A DNA stretch of 64,000 nucleotides from Allofrancisella inopinata. Its GTDB lineage: Bacteria; Pseudomonadota; Gammaproteobacteria; Francisellales; Francisellaceae. Shown one piece after another: positions 22,052 through 33,482 of the stretch (position 1 is the first letter of the stretch; every line of letters starts with the position of its first letter). The DNA lies in NCBI RefSeq assembly GCF_012222965.1, contig NZ_CP038241.1, positions 558,001 to 622,000 on the forward strand. The letters are read 5' to 3'. Both the position numbers and the translations under genes were made by a program. Below the pieces are notes generated by a model, which was not told where the DNA came from, made no database searches, and saw nothing but the letters and a program-made list of their open reading frames with translations.

Positions 22052-22978
22052 ATGATGTTTTTTGCAAGTTTACCAATGATTATAATTTACATCATTATTA
22101 TAAGTGCCATTTATATACATTATAGAGGACAAGCAAGGTTAACTTTTTTCCGTCAGTTAACAGATCACTCTACTTTTTTTGCACCTATAAATGTATTTAT
22201 GTACATATTCTCAAAAATATCTAATAAACCATACTTGAATTCTCATAATTTTCCTGAATTACAGGTCCTTGAGGATAATTGGCGAATAATCAAAAATGAG
22301 GCGTTAAGCTTAAGGCAAATAGGTAAAATTAAGGCTTCAGATAAGCTTGATGATGCAGGGTTTAACAGTTTCTTTAAAACTGGGTGGACTCGCTTTTATC
22401 TCAAATGGTACGGTAAAGCACATCCATCAGCAGTAAGGACTTGTCCTAAAACGTTAGAATTACTAAAAAGAGTACCAAAAATAAAAGCGGCAATGTTTAC
22501 TTACTTGCCACCAGGATCAAAGCTAGTAACACATAGAGATCCTTTCGCAGGCTCTTTACGTTATCATTTAGGGCTTCAGACACCTAATTCTCATCTGTGC
22601 AGAATGGTTGTTGATGGCCAGCAAAGGCACTGGAGAGATGGTCAAAGTATGATGTTTGATGAAACATATCTCCATTACGCTGAAAACCAATCTGATACTG
22701 GTAGACTTATTTTGCTATGTGATTATGAAAGACCAATGAAATTTATAATACCTAAATACGTTAATAATATAATTAGTTTTATTCTTATGCGTGCTGCAGT
22801 GGCCCCTAATGAAAATAGTGATAAAACAGGTATCGTAAACCGTATTTTCCACTATGTTTATTATGTAAGAATACTTGGAAAGAAGCTCAAAGCAAGAAAT
22901 AAATACGTTTATCAAATATACAAGTATTCACTTATCCTTTTGGTGATATATTTATTATTGTTCTCGTGGTATTTCTAA
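22052..22978 (+). CDS. Aspartyl/asparaginyl beta-hydroxylase family protein (LpxO-like dioxygenase)
   Basis: 308 residues. An N-terminal membrane segment (about residues 4-24) anchors a Fe(II)/2-oxoglutarate dioxygenase domain: THRDPFAGSLRYHLGL gives the HxD metal pair, and ETYLHYAENQSDTGRLILLCD gives the distal His and the Arg that holds 2-oxoglutarate. A second hydrophobic segment closes the C-terminus. LpxO enzymes of this family hydroxylate lipid A acyl chains at the membrane, and that role would fit the anchored architecture, but peptide hydroxylation is also possible. A single gene with a strong ribosome site GGAGGTG. Confidence 0.85.
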   Translation: MMFFASLPMIIIYIIIISAIYIHYRGQARLTFFRQLTDHSTFFAPINVFMYIFSKISNKPYLNSHNFPELQVLEDNWRIIKNEALSLRQIGKIKASDKLDDAGFNSFFKTGWTRFYLKWYGKAHPSAVRTCPKTLELLKRVPKIKAAMFTYLPPGSKLVTHRDPFAGSLRYHLGLQTPNSHLCRMVVDGQQRHWRDGQSMMFDETYLHYAENQSDTGRLILLCDYERPMKFIIPKYVNNIISFILMRAAVAPNENSDKTGIVNRIFHYVYYVRILGKKLKARNKYVYQIYKYSLILLVIYLLLFSWYF

Positions 22979-23102
22979 AAAAGTTTAGCTATTTAGTCGT
23001 CCCTGAAAAAGTCAAAGAATTATTTTTTATAAATAAAACAGATTTTGCTGCTTACTACATAAGCTGCAGCGACATACTGTTTTGATGGAAGATTATTTAG
23101 TA

Positions 23103-23927
23103 CTATTTCTGACACTTCTTACAAAAAAAAGTATTTCTTTGTCCTATTACTAAGCTTTGTATTTCTGTTTTGCAAATATAGCAAGGCTGTTTAATTCTGC
23201 CGTAAACATTCAGTTGTTGGGTAAAGTAACCAGGTTTACCTTCTGTGTTCTTATAATCCTTAAGGGTCGTTCCACCTTCTTTTATAGCTTTTTCCAGGAT
23301 TTTTTTAATAGAGATTACTAGTCTATTAGCTTCTTTTTTTGTGATAGTATTTGATTTTCTGGTTGGAAGTATACGACTATCAAAAAGAGCTTCTGAAGCG
23401 TAAATATTACCCACACCTACTACAATACCATTATCCATAATAGTTTGTTTTATTTTTCGTGAGGTTTTTGCTAGCTTTGAAAGTAGGTAATCGCAGTTAA
23501 AGTCAGCTGTTAAAGGCTCTACACCATGAGATGCTAAAGCTTTATGTTCTAATGGAAATGGAGTCTCATTGATTAACCAATAGCCAAATTTACGTGGATC
23601 GTTATATATTAGACTTAGTTGATTACTTAAATCTAAAATAATATGATCATGCTTAATGACAGTATAAGTTGAAGAGTTTTTAATCTTAATTACTCCGGAC
23701 ATACCTAAATGGAGTATTAATTGCAGATTCTTTTCTAAAAAAACTATTAAATGCTTGCCTCTTCTTTGTACGTCTTTTATTTGTTTATTTTTTAACTTGG
23801 ATAGAGCTACTTTATCAAGCGGATACCTTAACTTTTCCGTATTTATCTGTATATTTTTAATAGCATGGTTAACGACACTATCTAATAAACCTTTTTTTAC
23901 AGTTTCTACCTCAGGTAACTCTGGCAT
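23103..23927 (-). CDS. mutM: Formamidopyrimidine-DNA glycosylase
   Basis: Removes 8-oxoguanine and formamidopyrimidines and nicks the abasic site. The mature N-terminus PELPEVETV with catalytic Pro2 and Glu3 requires the start at 23925-23927 and not the in-frame ATG three codons upstream. Also visible are the lesion-strand helix-two-turn-helix region ending [12 protein letters not shown] and the C-terminal zinc finger CYIC...CKKC. At 274 residues it has the usual length. It is divergent from the AMP-forming ligase gene. Confidence 0.97.
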   Translation of the reverse strand: MPELPEVETVKKGLLDSVVNHAIKNIQINTEKLRYPLDKVALSKLKNKQIKDVQRRGKHLIVFLEKNLQLILHLGMSGVIKIKNSSTYTVIKHDHIILDLSNQLSLIYNDPRKFGYWLINETPFPLEHKALASHGVEPLTADFNCDYLLSKLAKTSRKIKQTIMDNGIVVGVGNIYASEALFDSRILPTRKSNTITKKEANRLVISIKKILEKAIKEGGTTLKDYKNTEGKPGYFTQQLNVYGRIKQPCYICKTEIQSLVIGQRNTFFCKKCQK

Positions 23928-24011
23928 AAAAACCACATTAGTTATAAAAATTAGGATTACTATATGATAACATATTAGCGGTGGTTAGTTTGCGAGTAAT
24001 ATGGGAGAAAT

Positions 24012-26111
24012 ATGCAATTAAGTCAGCTGAAATCCTCTATACATAAAAGGTTAAATCAAAAATATATTTATAGTTGTAATCAGGATATAGACTTTAAAAA
24101 GTTCAAAGAAACTTCAATTGTTATTGCTAACGATACCTCAATAGTTTCAGTGTTGGCACTTAAAACTTATTTACCAGATATGCATATAACAGTGCTAGAT
24201 GGTTTTGATAATAGGGCAAAAGGACTTGAGAGACTACTTAGTAGAAACAATATATCTTATATTAACCATATTAGTTTTTGGGACCAAAGTAGTTTGCTTT
24301 TTGTAAAAAATAATTTTATATCCCAGATTGACCAAGATAAAAATAGATTTATATTATTTATCTGTGGTCCAGAAATGCCTTATTATTCACAACGTAAAAA
24401 TTTAGATAGGCAGGTTTTCTTTGATATTACAGAGTTAAAAAGTTTAAAAACACTAATAGAAGAGTTTGATGATTTATCAGTAAGAACTTGGGAAAAGTAT
24501 CTATGTTTGCTTAAATCACCAGCTGAGATATGGTTTAGACAAATGTTAAATGCCAAAAATAATAAGGTTGTAAGTGATACTACAGGAGTTTGCTTAAACG
24601 GTTATAAATTCGTAACGGCATCTATACTTATGGCCAAAAAATTCAAAACTTTTCTTTCTAAAGAAGAAAATGTAGGTATTTGTCTGCCAACTAGTGCGGG
24701 CGGTTATCTAGCAATTTTATCTTTACTTATAAGCGCAAAAACAATAGTTAACCTTAACTATACTGCTTCAGAAGAGTCTCTAAGGCATGCTATAACAAAT
24801 GCTGGAATCAAAACCATAATAACCTCTAGAGCATTTGTTGAAAAACTCAAGCATAAAGGTTTTTTTGTAGAAGACGTTTTTTCTATGTGTAAAATTTTGT
24901 ACCTAGAAGATATAAAAGGGCAAATATCAAAGTTTGAATCTATAAAAACATTTTTGGAAGTCAAATTGTTTTCTCCAAGTTTACTTGTTAAAAAGTACAT
25001 TAAACCTACTAAGCTTGATGATCTGGCGTTTATTATTTTTAGTAGCGGAAGCGAAGGCATACCCAAAGGAATAGCTATTAAACACAAAAATTTACTAGCA
25101 AATGTTTACCAAAGTACTTTAGTTATTGAATGTAGGGAGACCGACTCGGTTGCTGGAGTGCTACCTATATTCCATGCTTTTGGTTTAACTATTTCCTTGG
25201 TTTCTTTTTTCCAAGGTGGATTCATTTCTTGTCATCCTGACCCTACAGACGCTAAGGGAGTTGCAAATTTGATTAAAAAGAATAAAGCAACAGTGCTATG
25301 TGCAACTCCGACTTTTTTGAGAATTTATACTAAAAATAAGTCAGTTAAAAAAGAAGACTTTGCTACACTAAGGCTTATAATTACAGGAGCAGAGAAGCTT
25401 TCTAAAGAAGTTCGCTCTATGTTTGAGGCTAAATTCGGTAAAGTTATTAATGAAGGGTATGGTACGACAGAATTATCACCAGTTGCTGCAGTTAATAGAC
25501 CAACAAAAGCTCCAAATAAAATTGGTACAGTTGGCTTAACGGTTCCTGGAGGACAATTTAAAATAATTCATCCAGAATCACATGAGGAGCTACCGCTAGG
25601 TACAGAAGGTATGATTATTTATCGAGGTGTTAATAAGATGGATTATTATCTTAACGATCCTGCTAAGACTAAAGAAGTTATGATAGATAAGTATGGACAC
25701 ACTTGGTATATAACTGGTGATAAAGGTAAGATTGATGGTGAGGGCTATCTAACGGTTGTTGATAGGTATTCACGATTTGCTAAAGTAGCAGGTGAAATGG
25801 TTAGTTTGGGTTTATTAGAACAGCAAGTTTACGATACTTTGCGTGAAAAAGGCTACGATTCACATAAAATGGATTTTGAAGTCTTAGCTGTAGCTACAGA
25901 TGACTCTAAGCGTGGTGAGATTATTAATTTACTTTATACTTTGGAAGAGCTAGAACCTAACCAACTCAAAGATATAGTAAGGCAGTCAAAGATAGAGAAT
26001 CTGTATAAACCATCAAATTACTTTAAAGTAATAGCAATACCAAAGCTTGGTTCAGGAAAAACTGATTTTTCTAGGGCAAAAAAACTCACTAATGAACTAC
26101 TTAAGGTTTAG
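24012..26111 (+). CDS. AMP-forming acyl-CoA/acyl-ACP synthetase-like ligase
   Basis: 699 residues of the ANL superfamily. The ATP-binding A3 motif [11 protein letters not shown], the A5 motif GYGTTELSP, the A7 ITGDKG and the A8-like [18 protein letters not shown] are all present, and a conserved Lys occurs in the C-terminal LGSGKTDF. The most similar type known to me is the acyl-ACP synthetase half of Aas, which recycles fatty acids from phospholipids. The first 160 residues do not match the Aas acyltransferase and are unassigned. The stop is followed one base later by the ATG of rsmH, so translation is probably coupled. Confidence 0.82.
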   Translation: MQLSQLKSSIHKRLNQKYIYSCNQDIDFKKFKETSIVIANDTSIVSVLALKTYLPDMHITVLDGFDNRAKGLERLLSRNNISYINHISFWDQSSLLFVKNNFISQIDQDKNRFILFICGPEMPYYSQRKNLDRQVFFDITELKSLKTLIEEFDDLSVRTWEKYLCLLKSPAEIWFRQMLNAKNNKVVSDTTGVCLNGYKFVTASILMAKKFKTFLSKEENVGICLPTSAGGYLAILSLLISAKTIVNLNYTASEESLRHAITNAGIKTIITSRAFVEKLKHKGFFVEDVFSMCKILYLEDIKGQISKFESIKTFLEVKLFSPSLLVKKYIKPTKLDDLAFIIFSSGSEGIPKGIAIKHKNLLANVYQSTLVIECRETDSVAGVLPIFHAFGLTISLVSFFQGGFISCHPDPTDAKGVANLIKKNKATVLCATPTFLRIYTKNKSVKKEDFATLRLIITGAEKLSKEVRSMFEAKFGKVINEGYGTTELSPVAAVNRPTKAPNKIGTVGLTVPGGQFKIIHPESHEELPLGTEGMIIYRGVNKMDYYLNDPAKTKEVMIDKYGHTWYITGDKGKIDGEGYLTVVDRYSRFAKVAGEMVSLGLLEQQVYDTLREKGYDSHKMDFEVLAVATDDSKRGEIINLLYTLEELEPNQLKDIVRQSKIENLYKPSNYFKVIAIPKLGSGKTDFSRAKKLTNELLKV

Positions 26112-26112
26112 A

Positions 26113-27033
26113 ATGCATTTTTCAGTATTATTGCAGGAATCTATAGAAGCTTTAAACATTGATCCTCAAGGAATCTATATCGATGCTACTTTTGGTAGAG
26201 GCGGGCACTCTAAAGCTATTTTAGATAAGTTAACTACAGGAAGCTTAATATCTTTTGACAAAGATATAGAAGCTATAGAGTATGCTAAAAATAATTTTTA
26301 TAAATACAATAATTTTAAGATAATCCACTCTAGTTTTACAAATATATATGATTATTGTTATAAACAAGATCTTCTTGGTAAGATAGATGGAGTTATTATG
26401 GATTTGGGGGTTTCTTCTCCTCAGCTAGATAATGCTAACAGAGGGTTTAGTTTTATGCATGATGGTCCTTTAGATATGCGTATGGATACCACTCAGGGGC
26501 AAACAGCTAAGGAAGCGTTAGAAACTTTAACAGTAGAGGAGTTAACTTATATTTTTAAAGTCTATAGTGAAGAGAGATTTGCCAAAAAAATAGCAATAAA
26601 AATTAAAGAGTATATAAGTGTAAATGGCTCTATTAACACTACTACTGAACTAGCTGAGTTGATAAGAAAAACAATTGGTCAAAGAGAAAAGAAAAATCCA
26701 GCTACTAGATGTTTTCAAGCGTTGCGTATATATATTAATAATGAGCTCAAAGATTTAGAAATTTTATTAGACAATATACTAGAAGTTTTGAGGGTAGGTG
26801 GTAGATTAGCAGCTATATCTTTTCACTCATTAGAAGATAGAATAGTAAAACAAAAGTTTACTAACTTGATAAATCCTAAAGTAGAAATTAACAGAATTAG
26901 CCGTATGCTTCCACAAGATGAGAGTCTAAAAAAACTAAAGTGGGTAGTTAAAAAAGCAAAGGCAACTGAAAATGAATTAGACAAAAATATACGCTCAAGA
27001 AGTGCTATTTTGAGGGTGGTAGAAAAGTTATGA
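26113..27033 (+). CDS. rsmH: 16S rRNA m4C1402 methyltransferase
   Basis: Methylates N4 of C1402 in 16S rRNA and is normally an early gene of the division and cell-wall cluster. The family start [13 protein letters not shown], the SAM-binding [10 protein letters not shown], the [10 protein letters not shown] and the late [13 protein letters not shown] are present. I choose the ATG at 26113 because the protein family begins there; the frame is open further upstream inside the ligase gene. It overlaps ftsL by 4 bp. Confidence 0.97.
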   Translation: MHFSVLLQESIEALNIDPQGIYIDATFGRGGHSKAILDKLTTGSLISFDKDIEAIEYAKNNFYKYNNFKIIHSSFTNIYDYCYKQDLLGKIDGVIMDLGVSSPQLDNANRGFSFMHDGPLDMRMDTTQGQTAKEALETLTVEELTYIFKVYSEERFAKKIAIKIKEYISVNGSINTTTELAELIRKTIGQREKKNPATRCFQALRIYINNELKDLEILLDNILEVLRVGGRLAAISFHSLEDRIVKQKFTNLINPKVEINRISRMLPQDESLKKLKWVVKKAKATENELDKNIRSRSAILRVVEKL

Positions 27034-27368
27034 TGCTAACAAACCGGCAAATCAGAATAAGACTTTTTGAATCTCTTAGAAATAGTTTTTTTAGAAAAAC
27101 AGTTGCTATATCATTCGTGCTTTTATTTATTTTACTTGTTACATCTTTTAGTTTGATAGTTTTACGCTTTGAATATAAGATACAGCTTAATGAACAAAAA
27201 GAATTGATCGTAGAAAAAACAAAATTGGATGAACAATGGAGTCAAATAGTTTTAGAGTATAGTTCTCTAGCTACACCAACGGCTGTTGAGAGTTTTGCAC
27301 AAAAAGAACATATGTCTTTGCCAACAAAAAACGATATCAAATTTTTAAATGAGGGTGTTGATGAATAG
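27030..27368 (+). CDS. ftsL: Cell division protein FtsL
   Basis: 112 residues: a short cytoplasmic tail, one membrane span (about residues 27-46, [19 protein letters not shown]), and a periplasmic coiled coil that pairs with FtsB and regulates FtsWI at the septum. Identified mainly by position between rsmH and ftsI, and by topology and length. The ATG overlaps the rsmH stop. It may start one codon later because two ATG are adjacent. Confidence 0.88.
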   Translation: MMLTNRQIRIRLFESLRNSFFRKTVAISFVLLFILLVTSFSLIVLRFEYKIQLNEQKELIVEKTKLDEQWSQIVLEYSSLATPTAVESFAQKEHMSLPTKNDIKFLNEGVDE

Positions 27369-29055
27369 TTACCGTCCTAAACTAAGGCATTTAGTCATTT
27401 TAATTCTTTTGATATTTAGCTTTTTGTTTTTGTTTTTTAAGCTTGTGTATATGGAGACCGCACAGCACCAAAAATTAAAGCAAGAAGGTGATAACCGTAG
27501 TGATAGAGGTATAGATATCAAGGCTTACCGAGGTATTATTTTAGATAGAAATGGTGATCCTTTAGCAATAAGCACCCCAGTTGATACTGTTTGGGTGGAC
27601 CCTTACTATATAAAATCGTCGGATCCAAACTTGCAAAAAATAATGAATATTTTAGATTTATCACAAAAAGAGCAAGATAAGGTAAGAAACCAAGTTAAAG
27701 TTAGGGAAGGCAGAAGCGGGTTTGTATATATAAAAAGGAAAGTTCAGCCATATCTTTCTCAGCAAATTAAAGATTTAGACATAACAGGTATCCATGTGAT
27801 ACGTGAATTTAAACGTTATTATCCATTAGCAGAAGTAGCAGCACATATTATAGGTTTTACAAATGTTGACGGTAAGGGTCAAGAAGGCTTAGAGCTTCAA
27901 TTTAATAAATTTCTTACAGGTAAAAATGGTTATTTTGAATATAAGAAAGATTTAAAAGGAGGGGTTGCATCTAAGGTTGAGGATAAGTTTATAGAATCGA
28001 GAAATGGTAACAATTTGCAGTTAAGTATAGATTCAAGATTGCAATATGTAGCTTATAAATACCTAAAAGAAGGGGTGATACAGACAAACTCTGATGCCGG
28101 TTCAGTTATTATAGAAGATGTTCGTACAGGCGAGATATTAGCAATGGCTAACTATCCATCTTATAATCCTAACACAATGGCGGATGCGTATCCTGATAGT
28201 CGTAGAAATAGGGCTGTTACAGATGTTTATGAGCTTGGTTCTGTTATGAAAGCATTTGCTGCAGCAACGGCTCTTACTTACGGTGTTGATGTTACGTCTG
28301 AGGAGCCTATAGTAGATACCCATCCTGGATATTATCGTATAGGTAAAAACACAGTAAGAGACTCTAGGGATTATGGTGATATTGACTTAAGACATATTTT
28401 AATGAAATCGAGCAACGTTGGTATTTCTAAGCTTATCCTGGGATTAGAAGAGCCTACTATATTAGAGCCTTCTTTAAGAAATTTTGGATTTGGAAGTAAG
28501 ACGGGCATAGAGCTTCCTGGCGAAAGAGATGGTTTTGTGCCAATTAAAGAGAAGTGGGGAGATTTTCAATTAGCAACTTTATCTTTTGGTTATGGTATGA
28601 ACGCTACAGATTTACAACTTGTGGCAGCAACAACAGCGATAGCAAATAATGGAGAGTATATAAAACCTACTATACTTAAAAGAAGGTCTGAGGATGATGT
28701 AGACACTCGTTCTATAGTTTCAGATAAGGTTGCACAAGAAATGATAAGTATGATGCAATCTGTAGTAGAAGACCTTGGTGGTACTGGTTCAAAAGCAGAG
28801 ATTCCCCTTTATCATGTTGCAGGTAAAACTGGTACAGCACGTAAGCTTTCTGGAGGAACTTATGGAGCAAATTATTTGGCAAGTTTTATTGGTATGGCGC
28901 CAGCAAGTGATCCTCAGATAGCTATTGCAGTCACCATAGATAATCCAAAAGGTGATAGCTATGGTGGTGGAGCAGTAGCAGCTCCAATATTTGCTAAGAT
29001 AGCATTAAGTAGCTTACAAATCTTAGGCATTAAACCGGATAAGATTACTAAGTAG
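27361..29055 (+). CDS. ftsI: Peptidoglycan D,D-transpeptidase FtsI (penicillin-binding protein 3)
   Basis: Septal cross-linking enzyme. An N-terminal membrane span (about residues 9-26) is followed by the pedestal domain (RGIILDRNGDPLA) and a transpeptidase domain with SVMK (active Ser), SSN in KSSNVG, and KTG in AGKTGTARK. The likely start at 27361 overlaps the ftsL stop; an in-frame ATG four codons earlier exists. After ftsI the usual murE/murF genes do not follow; rpsO comes next. Confidence 0.96.
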   Translation: MNSYRPKLRHLVILILLIFSFLFLFFKLVYMETAQHQKLKQEGDNRSDRGIDIKAYRGIILDRNGDPLAISTPVDTVWVDPYYIKSSDPNLQKIMNILDLSQKEQDKVRNQVKVREGRSGFVYIKRKVQPYLSQQIKDLDITGIHVIREFKRYYPLAEVAAHIIGFTNVDGKGQEGLELQFNKFLTGKNGYFEYKKDLKGGVASKVEDKFIESRNGNNLQLSIDSRLQYVAYKYLKEGVIQTNSDAGSVIIEDVRTGEILAMANYPSYNPNTMADAYPDSRRNRAVTDVYELGSVMKAFAAATALTYGVDVTSEEPIVDTHPGYYRIGKNTVRDSRDYGDIDLRHILMKSSNVGISKLILGLEEPTILEPSLRNFGFGSKTGIELPGERDGFVPIKEKWGDFQLATLSFGYGMNATDLQLVAATTAIANNGEYIKPTILKRRSEDDVDTRSIVSDKVAQEMISMMQSVVEDLGGTGSKAEIPLYHVAGKTGTARKLSGGTYGANYLASFIGMAPASDPQIAIAVTIDNPKGDSYGGGAVAAPIFAKIALSSLQILGIKPDKITK

Positions 29056-29059
29056 TTCT

Positions 29060-29087
29060 TTGTTTTTACTATTCAATAGTATATAAT
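29060..29087 (+). promoter_or_regulatory. Putative promoter for rpsO-pnp
   Basis: TTGTTT at 29060-29065 and TATAAT at 29082-29087 with a 16-bp spacer, lying directly after the ftsI stop and 74 bp before rpsO. Assigned by consensus match only. Confidence 0.45.
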
Positions 29088-29160
29088 TACCCATTGGTAA
29101 ACTGTTCCTTTGTGCGGTTTATTAGATGTTAATTTAGAAAACAAACGGAGAAAATAAATT

Positions 29161-29427
29161 ATGTTATCAACTCAAGATAAACAAAATATAGTAAAAGAAA
29201 ACCAAAGATCAGAAGGTGATACAGGTTCGCCAGAAGTTCAAGTAGCGCTTTTAACAGCTAGAATTAATGATCTTCAAAACCATTTTGCAACACATAAAAA
29301 AGATAATCACTCAAGAAGGGGTCTTCTAAGATTAGTTAGCCAACGTCGTAAATTGCTAGACTACCTTCATGACAAAGATGTAGAAAGATATCGTAGCCTA
29401 ATTGACAAACTAAATCTACGTAGATAA
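29161..29427 (+). CDS. rpsO: 30S ribosomal protein S15
   Basis: 88 residues with the classical S15 sequence ([40 protein letters not shown]). S15 binds the central domain of 16S rRNA and organises the platform. It is followed by pnp after 66 bp, the conserved bacterial pairing in which the rpsO-pnp transcript is processed and autoregulated. A ribosome site GGAG lies before the ATG. Confidence 0.99.
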   Translation: MLSTQDKQNIVKENQRSEGDTGSPEVQVALLTARINDLQNHFATHKKDNHSRRGLLRLVSQRRKLLDYLHDKDVERYRSLIDKLNLRR

Positions 29428-29493
29428 TAATTGGTAATTCATCTAAAATTTCTTCATCACATATTAAAAATATCAAAAACATAAGGTTGAACT

Positions 29494-31575
29494 GTGAAAA
29501 TATATAGAGAAGTCTTTGAATTAGGAAATAAAAAAATCACTTTAGAAACTGGTGGCATGGCTCGTCAAGCAGATGGTTCTGTAGTAGTTAGTTGTGGCAG
29601 TAATATTGTACTAGTAACTACAACAATCAAAAAAACTGTAGCAGATGGAGCAGACTTTTTTCCTCTTTCTGTACACTACTTAGAAAAGTCGTATGCAGCT
29701 GGAAAAATTCCTGGAGGGTTTACAAGAAGAGAGGCTAGACCTTCTGAGGAGCAGATTCTTATTTCTAGACTTATTGATAGATCTATTAGACCATCGTTTC
29801 CGGATGGTTTTTTTAATGAAATTCAGATAGTAGCTACAGTGATTTCTTATGATGGTAGCTTTTCACCGGATATATTAGCCTTAATTGGAGCATCGGCTTC
29901 TTTAGCTATATCTGGAGCACCTTATGATGATGTTATAGCTGGTGTTAGAGTAGGTTATATTAATGGTAAGTATATTCTAAACCCTAATAAAGAAGATTTA
30001 AAAGAGTCTGCCCTTGATTTAGTAGTTTCTGGTACAGATGATGCTATTTTAATGGTTGAATCTGAAGCAAAAAGTCTACCAGAAAGTGTAATGTTAGGGG
30101 CAGTTCTATATGGACACAAGCATCTTAGAACTATAATTTCATCTATTAATAAACTAGCAAAAGTAGCTTCTAAAGCACGCATAGTATACACAGTTTATGA
30201 AATTAGCAACATCCTTAAGGAGCAGATTAAATCTGGCTTTTTTGGTGAAATTAAGAATGCCTATACAATAGCTTCTAAACAAGACAGAAACATTAAGTTA
30301 GCAGAAATTAGGAAAAATGTATTAGAACATATATTTTTAAACGTTGTTGATAATAATGAATATAGCGAAAAAGAAATTATAGAAGCATTTCATTCTATAG
30401 AAAAAGATCTAGTAAGATCAAATATTCTGGATGGTAAACCAAGAATCGATGGTAGATGTACAGAAACAATTCGTCCGATAAACGTAAAAATTGGTGTTTT
30501 ACCGGGTGCTCATGGCTCAGCTTTATTTACTCGAGGTGAAACACAAGCTCTTGTGGTTACAACATTAGGTAGTGATAGAGATGCTCAATTAGTTGAGAGT
30601 TTGGATGGTATTGAAAAAGCCAGATATATGCTTCATTATAACTTTCCACCGTATTGTGTTGGTGAATGTGGAATGGTTGGTATGGCACCAAAACGCCGTG
30701 AAATTGGTCACGCTAATCTTGCTAAACGTGCTACTAATGCTGTATTCCCTAACGAAGATGTTTACCCGTACGTTGTAAGGGTTGTCTCTGAAATATTAGA
30801 GTCAAATGGTTCAAGCTCTATGGCGACTGTGTGTGGTTCATCGCTTTCGATGATGGATGCAGGTGTTCCTATAGCTGAGCCTGTAGCTGGTATTGCGATG
30901 GGACTTATTAAAGACGGTTCAAGGTATGCAGTTTTATCTGATATTCTGGGAGATGAAGACCACTTAGGGGATATGGATTTTAAAGTTGCTGGTACTAGAT
31001 ATGGTGTCACAGCTTTACAGATGGATATCAAAATCAAAGGTATTTCTAGAGAGATTTTAGAGCAATCTTTAGAGCAAGCAAGAGTGGGTAGATTACATAT
31101 TTTAGGTATAATGAATGAGGTTATTAAAGAGCACAAAGAAGATGTTTCATCTGCAGCTCCTCAGATTCATATACTTAACGTTAATCCTAGTAAAATCAAA
31201 GATATAGTTGGTCGCGGTGGTTCTACTATAAAAGCAATAGTAGAAAGAACAGGTGCTCAAATAGATACAAACGATACAGGTGAAGTTAAAGTTTTCGCGA
31301 AAAACAAAAGCTCTCTTGATATGGCAGTTAAAGAAATAGAAGCTATTGTAGCAGAGGTTGAGGAAGGGCAAGTTTATAAAGGTAAAGTTGTTAAAATCTT
31401 AGACTCTGGTGTTTTTGTTAACCTAATGGGCGATAAAGATGGTTATTTATCTTTCCAAGATATTGAACAAACAGGTATAAAATCAAATTCTATAATTGAA
31501 GGACAAGGTCTTGAAGTTATAGCCCAAAACATAGATAGAAATGGTAGAGTTAAACTTTCTCTAGTAGCAAGGTAA
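29494..31575 (+). CDS. pnp: Polyribonucleotide nucleotidyltransferase (PNPase)
   Basis: Phosphorolytic 3'-5' exoribonuclease of the RNA degradosome. At 693 residues it has the usual length: two RNase PH-like domains (first with [12 protein letters not shown], second with [10 protein letters not shown] and the catalytic [19 protein letters not shown]), a linking alpha domain, then KH ([20 protein letters not shown]) and S1 ([20 protein letters not shown]) RNA-binding domains. It starts with GTG at 29494 after AAGG. The C-terminal tail is short and ends soon after S1. Confidence 0.98.
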   Translation: MKIYREVFELGNKKITLETGGMARQADGSVVVSCGSNIVLVTTTIKKTVADGADFFPLSVHYLEKSYAAGKIPGGFTRREARPSEEQILISRLIDRSIRPSFPDGFFNEIQIVATVISYDGSFSPDILALIGASASLAISGAPYDDVIAGVRVGYINGKYILNPNKEDLKESALDLVVSGTDDAILMVESEAKSLPESVMLGAVLYGHKHLRTIISSINKLAKVASKARIVYTVYEISNILKEQIKSGFFGEIKNAYTIASKQDRNIKLAEIRKNVLEHIFLNVVDNNEYSEKEIIEAFHSIEKDLVRSNILDGKPRIDGRCTETIRPINVKIGVLPGAHGSALFTRGETQALVVTTLGSDRDAQLVESLDGIEKARYMLHYNFPPYCVGECGMVGMAPKRREIGHANLAKRATNAVFPNEDVYPYVVRVVSEILESNGSSSMATVCGSSLSMMDAGVPIAEPVAGIAMGLIKDGSRYAVLSDILGDEDHLGDMDFKVAGTRYGVTALQMDIKIKGISREILEQSLEQARVGRLHILGIMNEVIKEHKEDVSSAAPQIHILNVNPSKIKDIVGRGGSTIKAIVERTGAQIDTNDTGEVKVFAKNKSSLDMAVKEIEAIVAEVEEGQVYKGKVVKILDSGVFVNLMGDKDGYLSFQDIEQTGIKSNSIIEGQGLEVIAQNIDRNGRVKLSLVAR

Positions 31576-31579
31576 TTTT

Positions 31580-31930
31580 ATGAGTACAGAAGTTCAAAGC
31601 GTTGATCCTATTAATTTTACAGATGCAGCTTCTCTAAAAGTTAAAGAACTTATAGAAGAAGAGGGAGATGATTCTCTTAGCTTAAGAGTTTATATAACAG
31701 GTGGAGGGTGCTCCGGTTTTCAGTATGCTTTTGCATTTGATAATGAGATAAAGGAAGATGATATTGTTATTACTAAAAATGGAGTTAGACTTTTAGTTGA
31801 TTCAATGAGTTTTCAATATCTAGTGGGAGCAGATGTAGACTATAAGGATGACATTGAGGGAGCATACTTTGTTATTAGAAACCCAAATGCGAAAACTACG
31901 TGTGGTTGTGGCTCATCTTTTTCTGTATAA
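31580..31930 (+). CDS. erpA: Iron-sulfur cluster insertion protein ErpA (A-type carrier)
   Basis: 116 residues of the HesB/IscA family. The three cluster-ligand cysteines are in GGGCSGFQY and in the C-terminal CGCGSSF. The N-terminal [17 protein letters not shown] and the acidic DFKDD-like DYKDDIEGA segment favour ErpA over IscA. Such carriers deliver 4Fe-4S clusters, for example to IspG/IspH. Four bases separate it from pnp, so it is probably read from the same transcript. Confidence 0.9.
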   Translation: MSTEVQSVDPINFTDAASLKVKELIEEEGDDSLSLRVYITGGGCSGFQYAFAFDNEIKEDDIVITKNGVRLLVDSMSFQYLVGADVDYKDDIEGAYFVIRNPNAKTTCGCGSSFSV

Positions 31931-31971
31931 TACATACTCATAATGTTTTTAAATCTTAGTTTGGAATTTTT

Positions 31972-32799
31972 ATGAAGATCGCTAATTTTGAAGTTGGAAA
32001 TGGCAAACCATTTTTTTTAATGTCTGGACCATGTGTAATAGAGTCCGAACAGATGGCTATGGACACAGCCGGATACCTTACAGAGGTAACAAAAGAGTTA
32101 GGTATTAATTTTGTCTATAAATCATCTTTTGATAAAGCTAATCGCTCATCTATCGACAGCTTTAGAGGCTTGGGGGTTGATAAGGGTCTAGAAATTCTAT
32201 CTAAAGTAAAAAAAGCCTATAATGTCCCAGTTGTGACAGATGTGCATGAAGATACACCTTTTGCGGAGGTTGCAGAAGTTGTTGACGTTTTACAAACGCC
32301 AGCTTTTTTATGTCGTCAGACAAATTTTATATTAGACGTATGTAAGCAAAATAAGCCAGTAAATATTAAAAAAGGGCAGTTTTTAGCACCTTGGGATATG
32401 CAACATGTGGTAGCTAAAGCAAAATCGACAGGCAATGAAAATATAATGGTTTGTGAAAGAGGTGTTAGCTTTGGCTATAATAATTTAGTTTCAGACATGC
32501 GTTCTCTTGAGATAATGAAGTCTACGGGTTGTCCAGTAGTTTTTGACGCTACACACTCTGTTCAGCTTCCAGGTGGCCAAGGTAGTTCTTCTGGTGGTCA
32601 AAGAGAGTTTGTACCAGTACTCTCAAAAGCTGCTATTGCAGTTGGTATTGATGGTTTATTTATGGAAACACATCCTAATCCTGACCAAGCAAAAAGTGAT
32701 GGTCCAAATTCTTTTCCTATGTATAAAATAAAAGATTTTTTAAAGTTATTGAAAGAACTTGATTTTTTAGTAAAATCTCAACCTAAGATACAGCTATAA
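31972..32799 (+). CDS. kdsA: 3-deoxy-D-manno-octulosonate 8-phosphate synthase (KDO-8-P synthase)
   Basis: Condenses arabinose-5-phosphate with phosphoenolpyruvate to make the KDO precursor of lipopolysaccharide inner core. The 275 residues include the GPCVIES start, [12 protein letters not shown], and the [11 protein letters not shown] segment, with [13 protein letters not shown] near the C-terminus. The Asn in the KANRSS motif suggests the metal-independent class. It lies in a run of closely spaced genes erpA-kdsA-udk-rpoZ. Confidence 0.97.
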   Translation: MKIANFEVGNGKPFFLMSGPCVIESEQMAMDTAGYLTEVTKELGINFVYKSSFDKANRSSIDSFRGLGVDKGLEILSKVKKAYNVPVVTDVHEDTPFAEVAEVVDVLQTPAFLCRQTNFILDVCKQNKPVNIKKGQFLAPWDMQHVVAKAKSTGNENIMVCERGVSFGYNNLVSDMRSLEIMKSTGCPVVFDATHSVQLPGGQGSSSGGQREFVPVLSKAAIAVGIDGLFMETHPNPDQAKSDGPNSFPMYKIKDFLKLLKELDFLVKSQPKIQL

Positions 32800-32815
32800 A
32801 AGGAAGTAAGATATA

Positions 32816-33454
32816 GTGTCAAATAAAGTTTTTATAATGGGCATCGTAGGAGGTTCTGGTTCTGGGAAAACCCTTTTTTCGAATACTGTGGTTGAGATGT
32901 TAGAAGCTCACCATCTTGATAAAGTAGCAGTTATCTCTGAAGATAGATACTATAAAGATTGGGGTACAATCCTTGGTCAAGAAAAAGCAGCTAAAGTTAA
33001 CTACGATCATCCAGATGCTTTTGATCATGCACTTTTAAAGAAAGATCTTGTAAAACTAATAAAAGGTGAAGATATTTACGTTCCATATTATGATTATAAT
33101 ACTCATTCGCGGGTTAGCTGTATGTCGGAGAGGGTAACAAGTGGAGTTAACGTTATAATATTAGAAGGTATTATGCTTTTTAACGATCCAGAGATACTTA
33201 ATATGATGGATTTTAAAGTATATATGGATACGCCATCAGATTTATGCTTTATAAGACGATTATTGCGAGATCAAAATGAAAGAGGTAGAACAGTTGATTG
33301 TGTTGTTAACCAGTATTTAGATACTGTTAGACCTATGCATATAAAGTTCATTGAGCCTTCTAAACGAAAAGCTGATATAATTATCCCGGATGGAGCTCAA
33401 AATAAAACTGTAATAGATATTGTTTATAACAAGGTAAAACAATTATTAAAATAA
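32816..33454 (+). CDS. udk: Uridine kinase
   Basis: Phosphorylates uridine and cytidine in pyrimidine salvage. 212 residues with the P-loop GGSGSGKT near residue 12, then DHPDAFDHALL, the PYYDYNTHSR nucleoside-binding segment and LEGIMLF. The start is GTG at 32816 preceded by AGGAAG at 32801-32806, 16 bp after kdsA. Confidence 0.93.
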   Translation: MSNKVFIMGIVGGSGSGKTLFSNTVVEMLEAHHLDKVAVISEDRYYKDWGTILGQEKAAKVNYDHPDAFDHALLKKDLVKLIKGEDIYVPYYDYNTHSRVSCMSERVTSGVNVIILEGIMLFNDPEILNMMDFKVYMDTPSDLCFIRRLLRDQNERGRTVDCVVNQYLDTVRPMHIKFIEPSKRKADIIIPDGAQNKTVIDIVYNKVKQLLK

Positions 33455-33482
33455 AACGTCCTAAACTAAAGGAGTATAAAAT

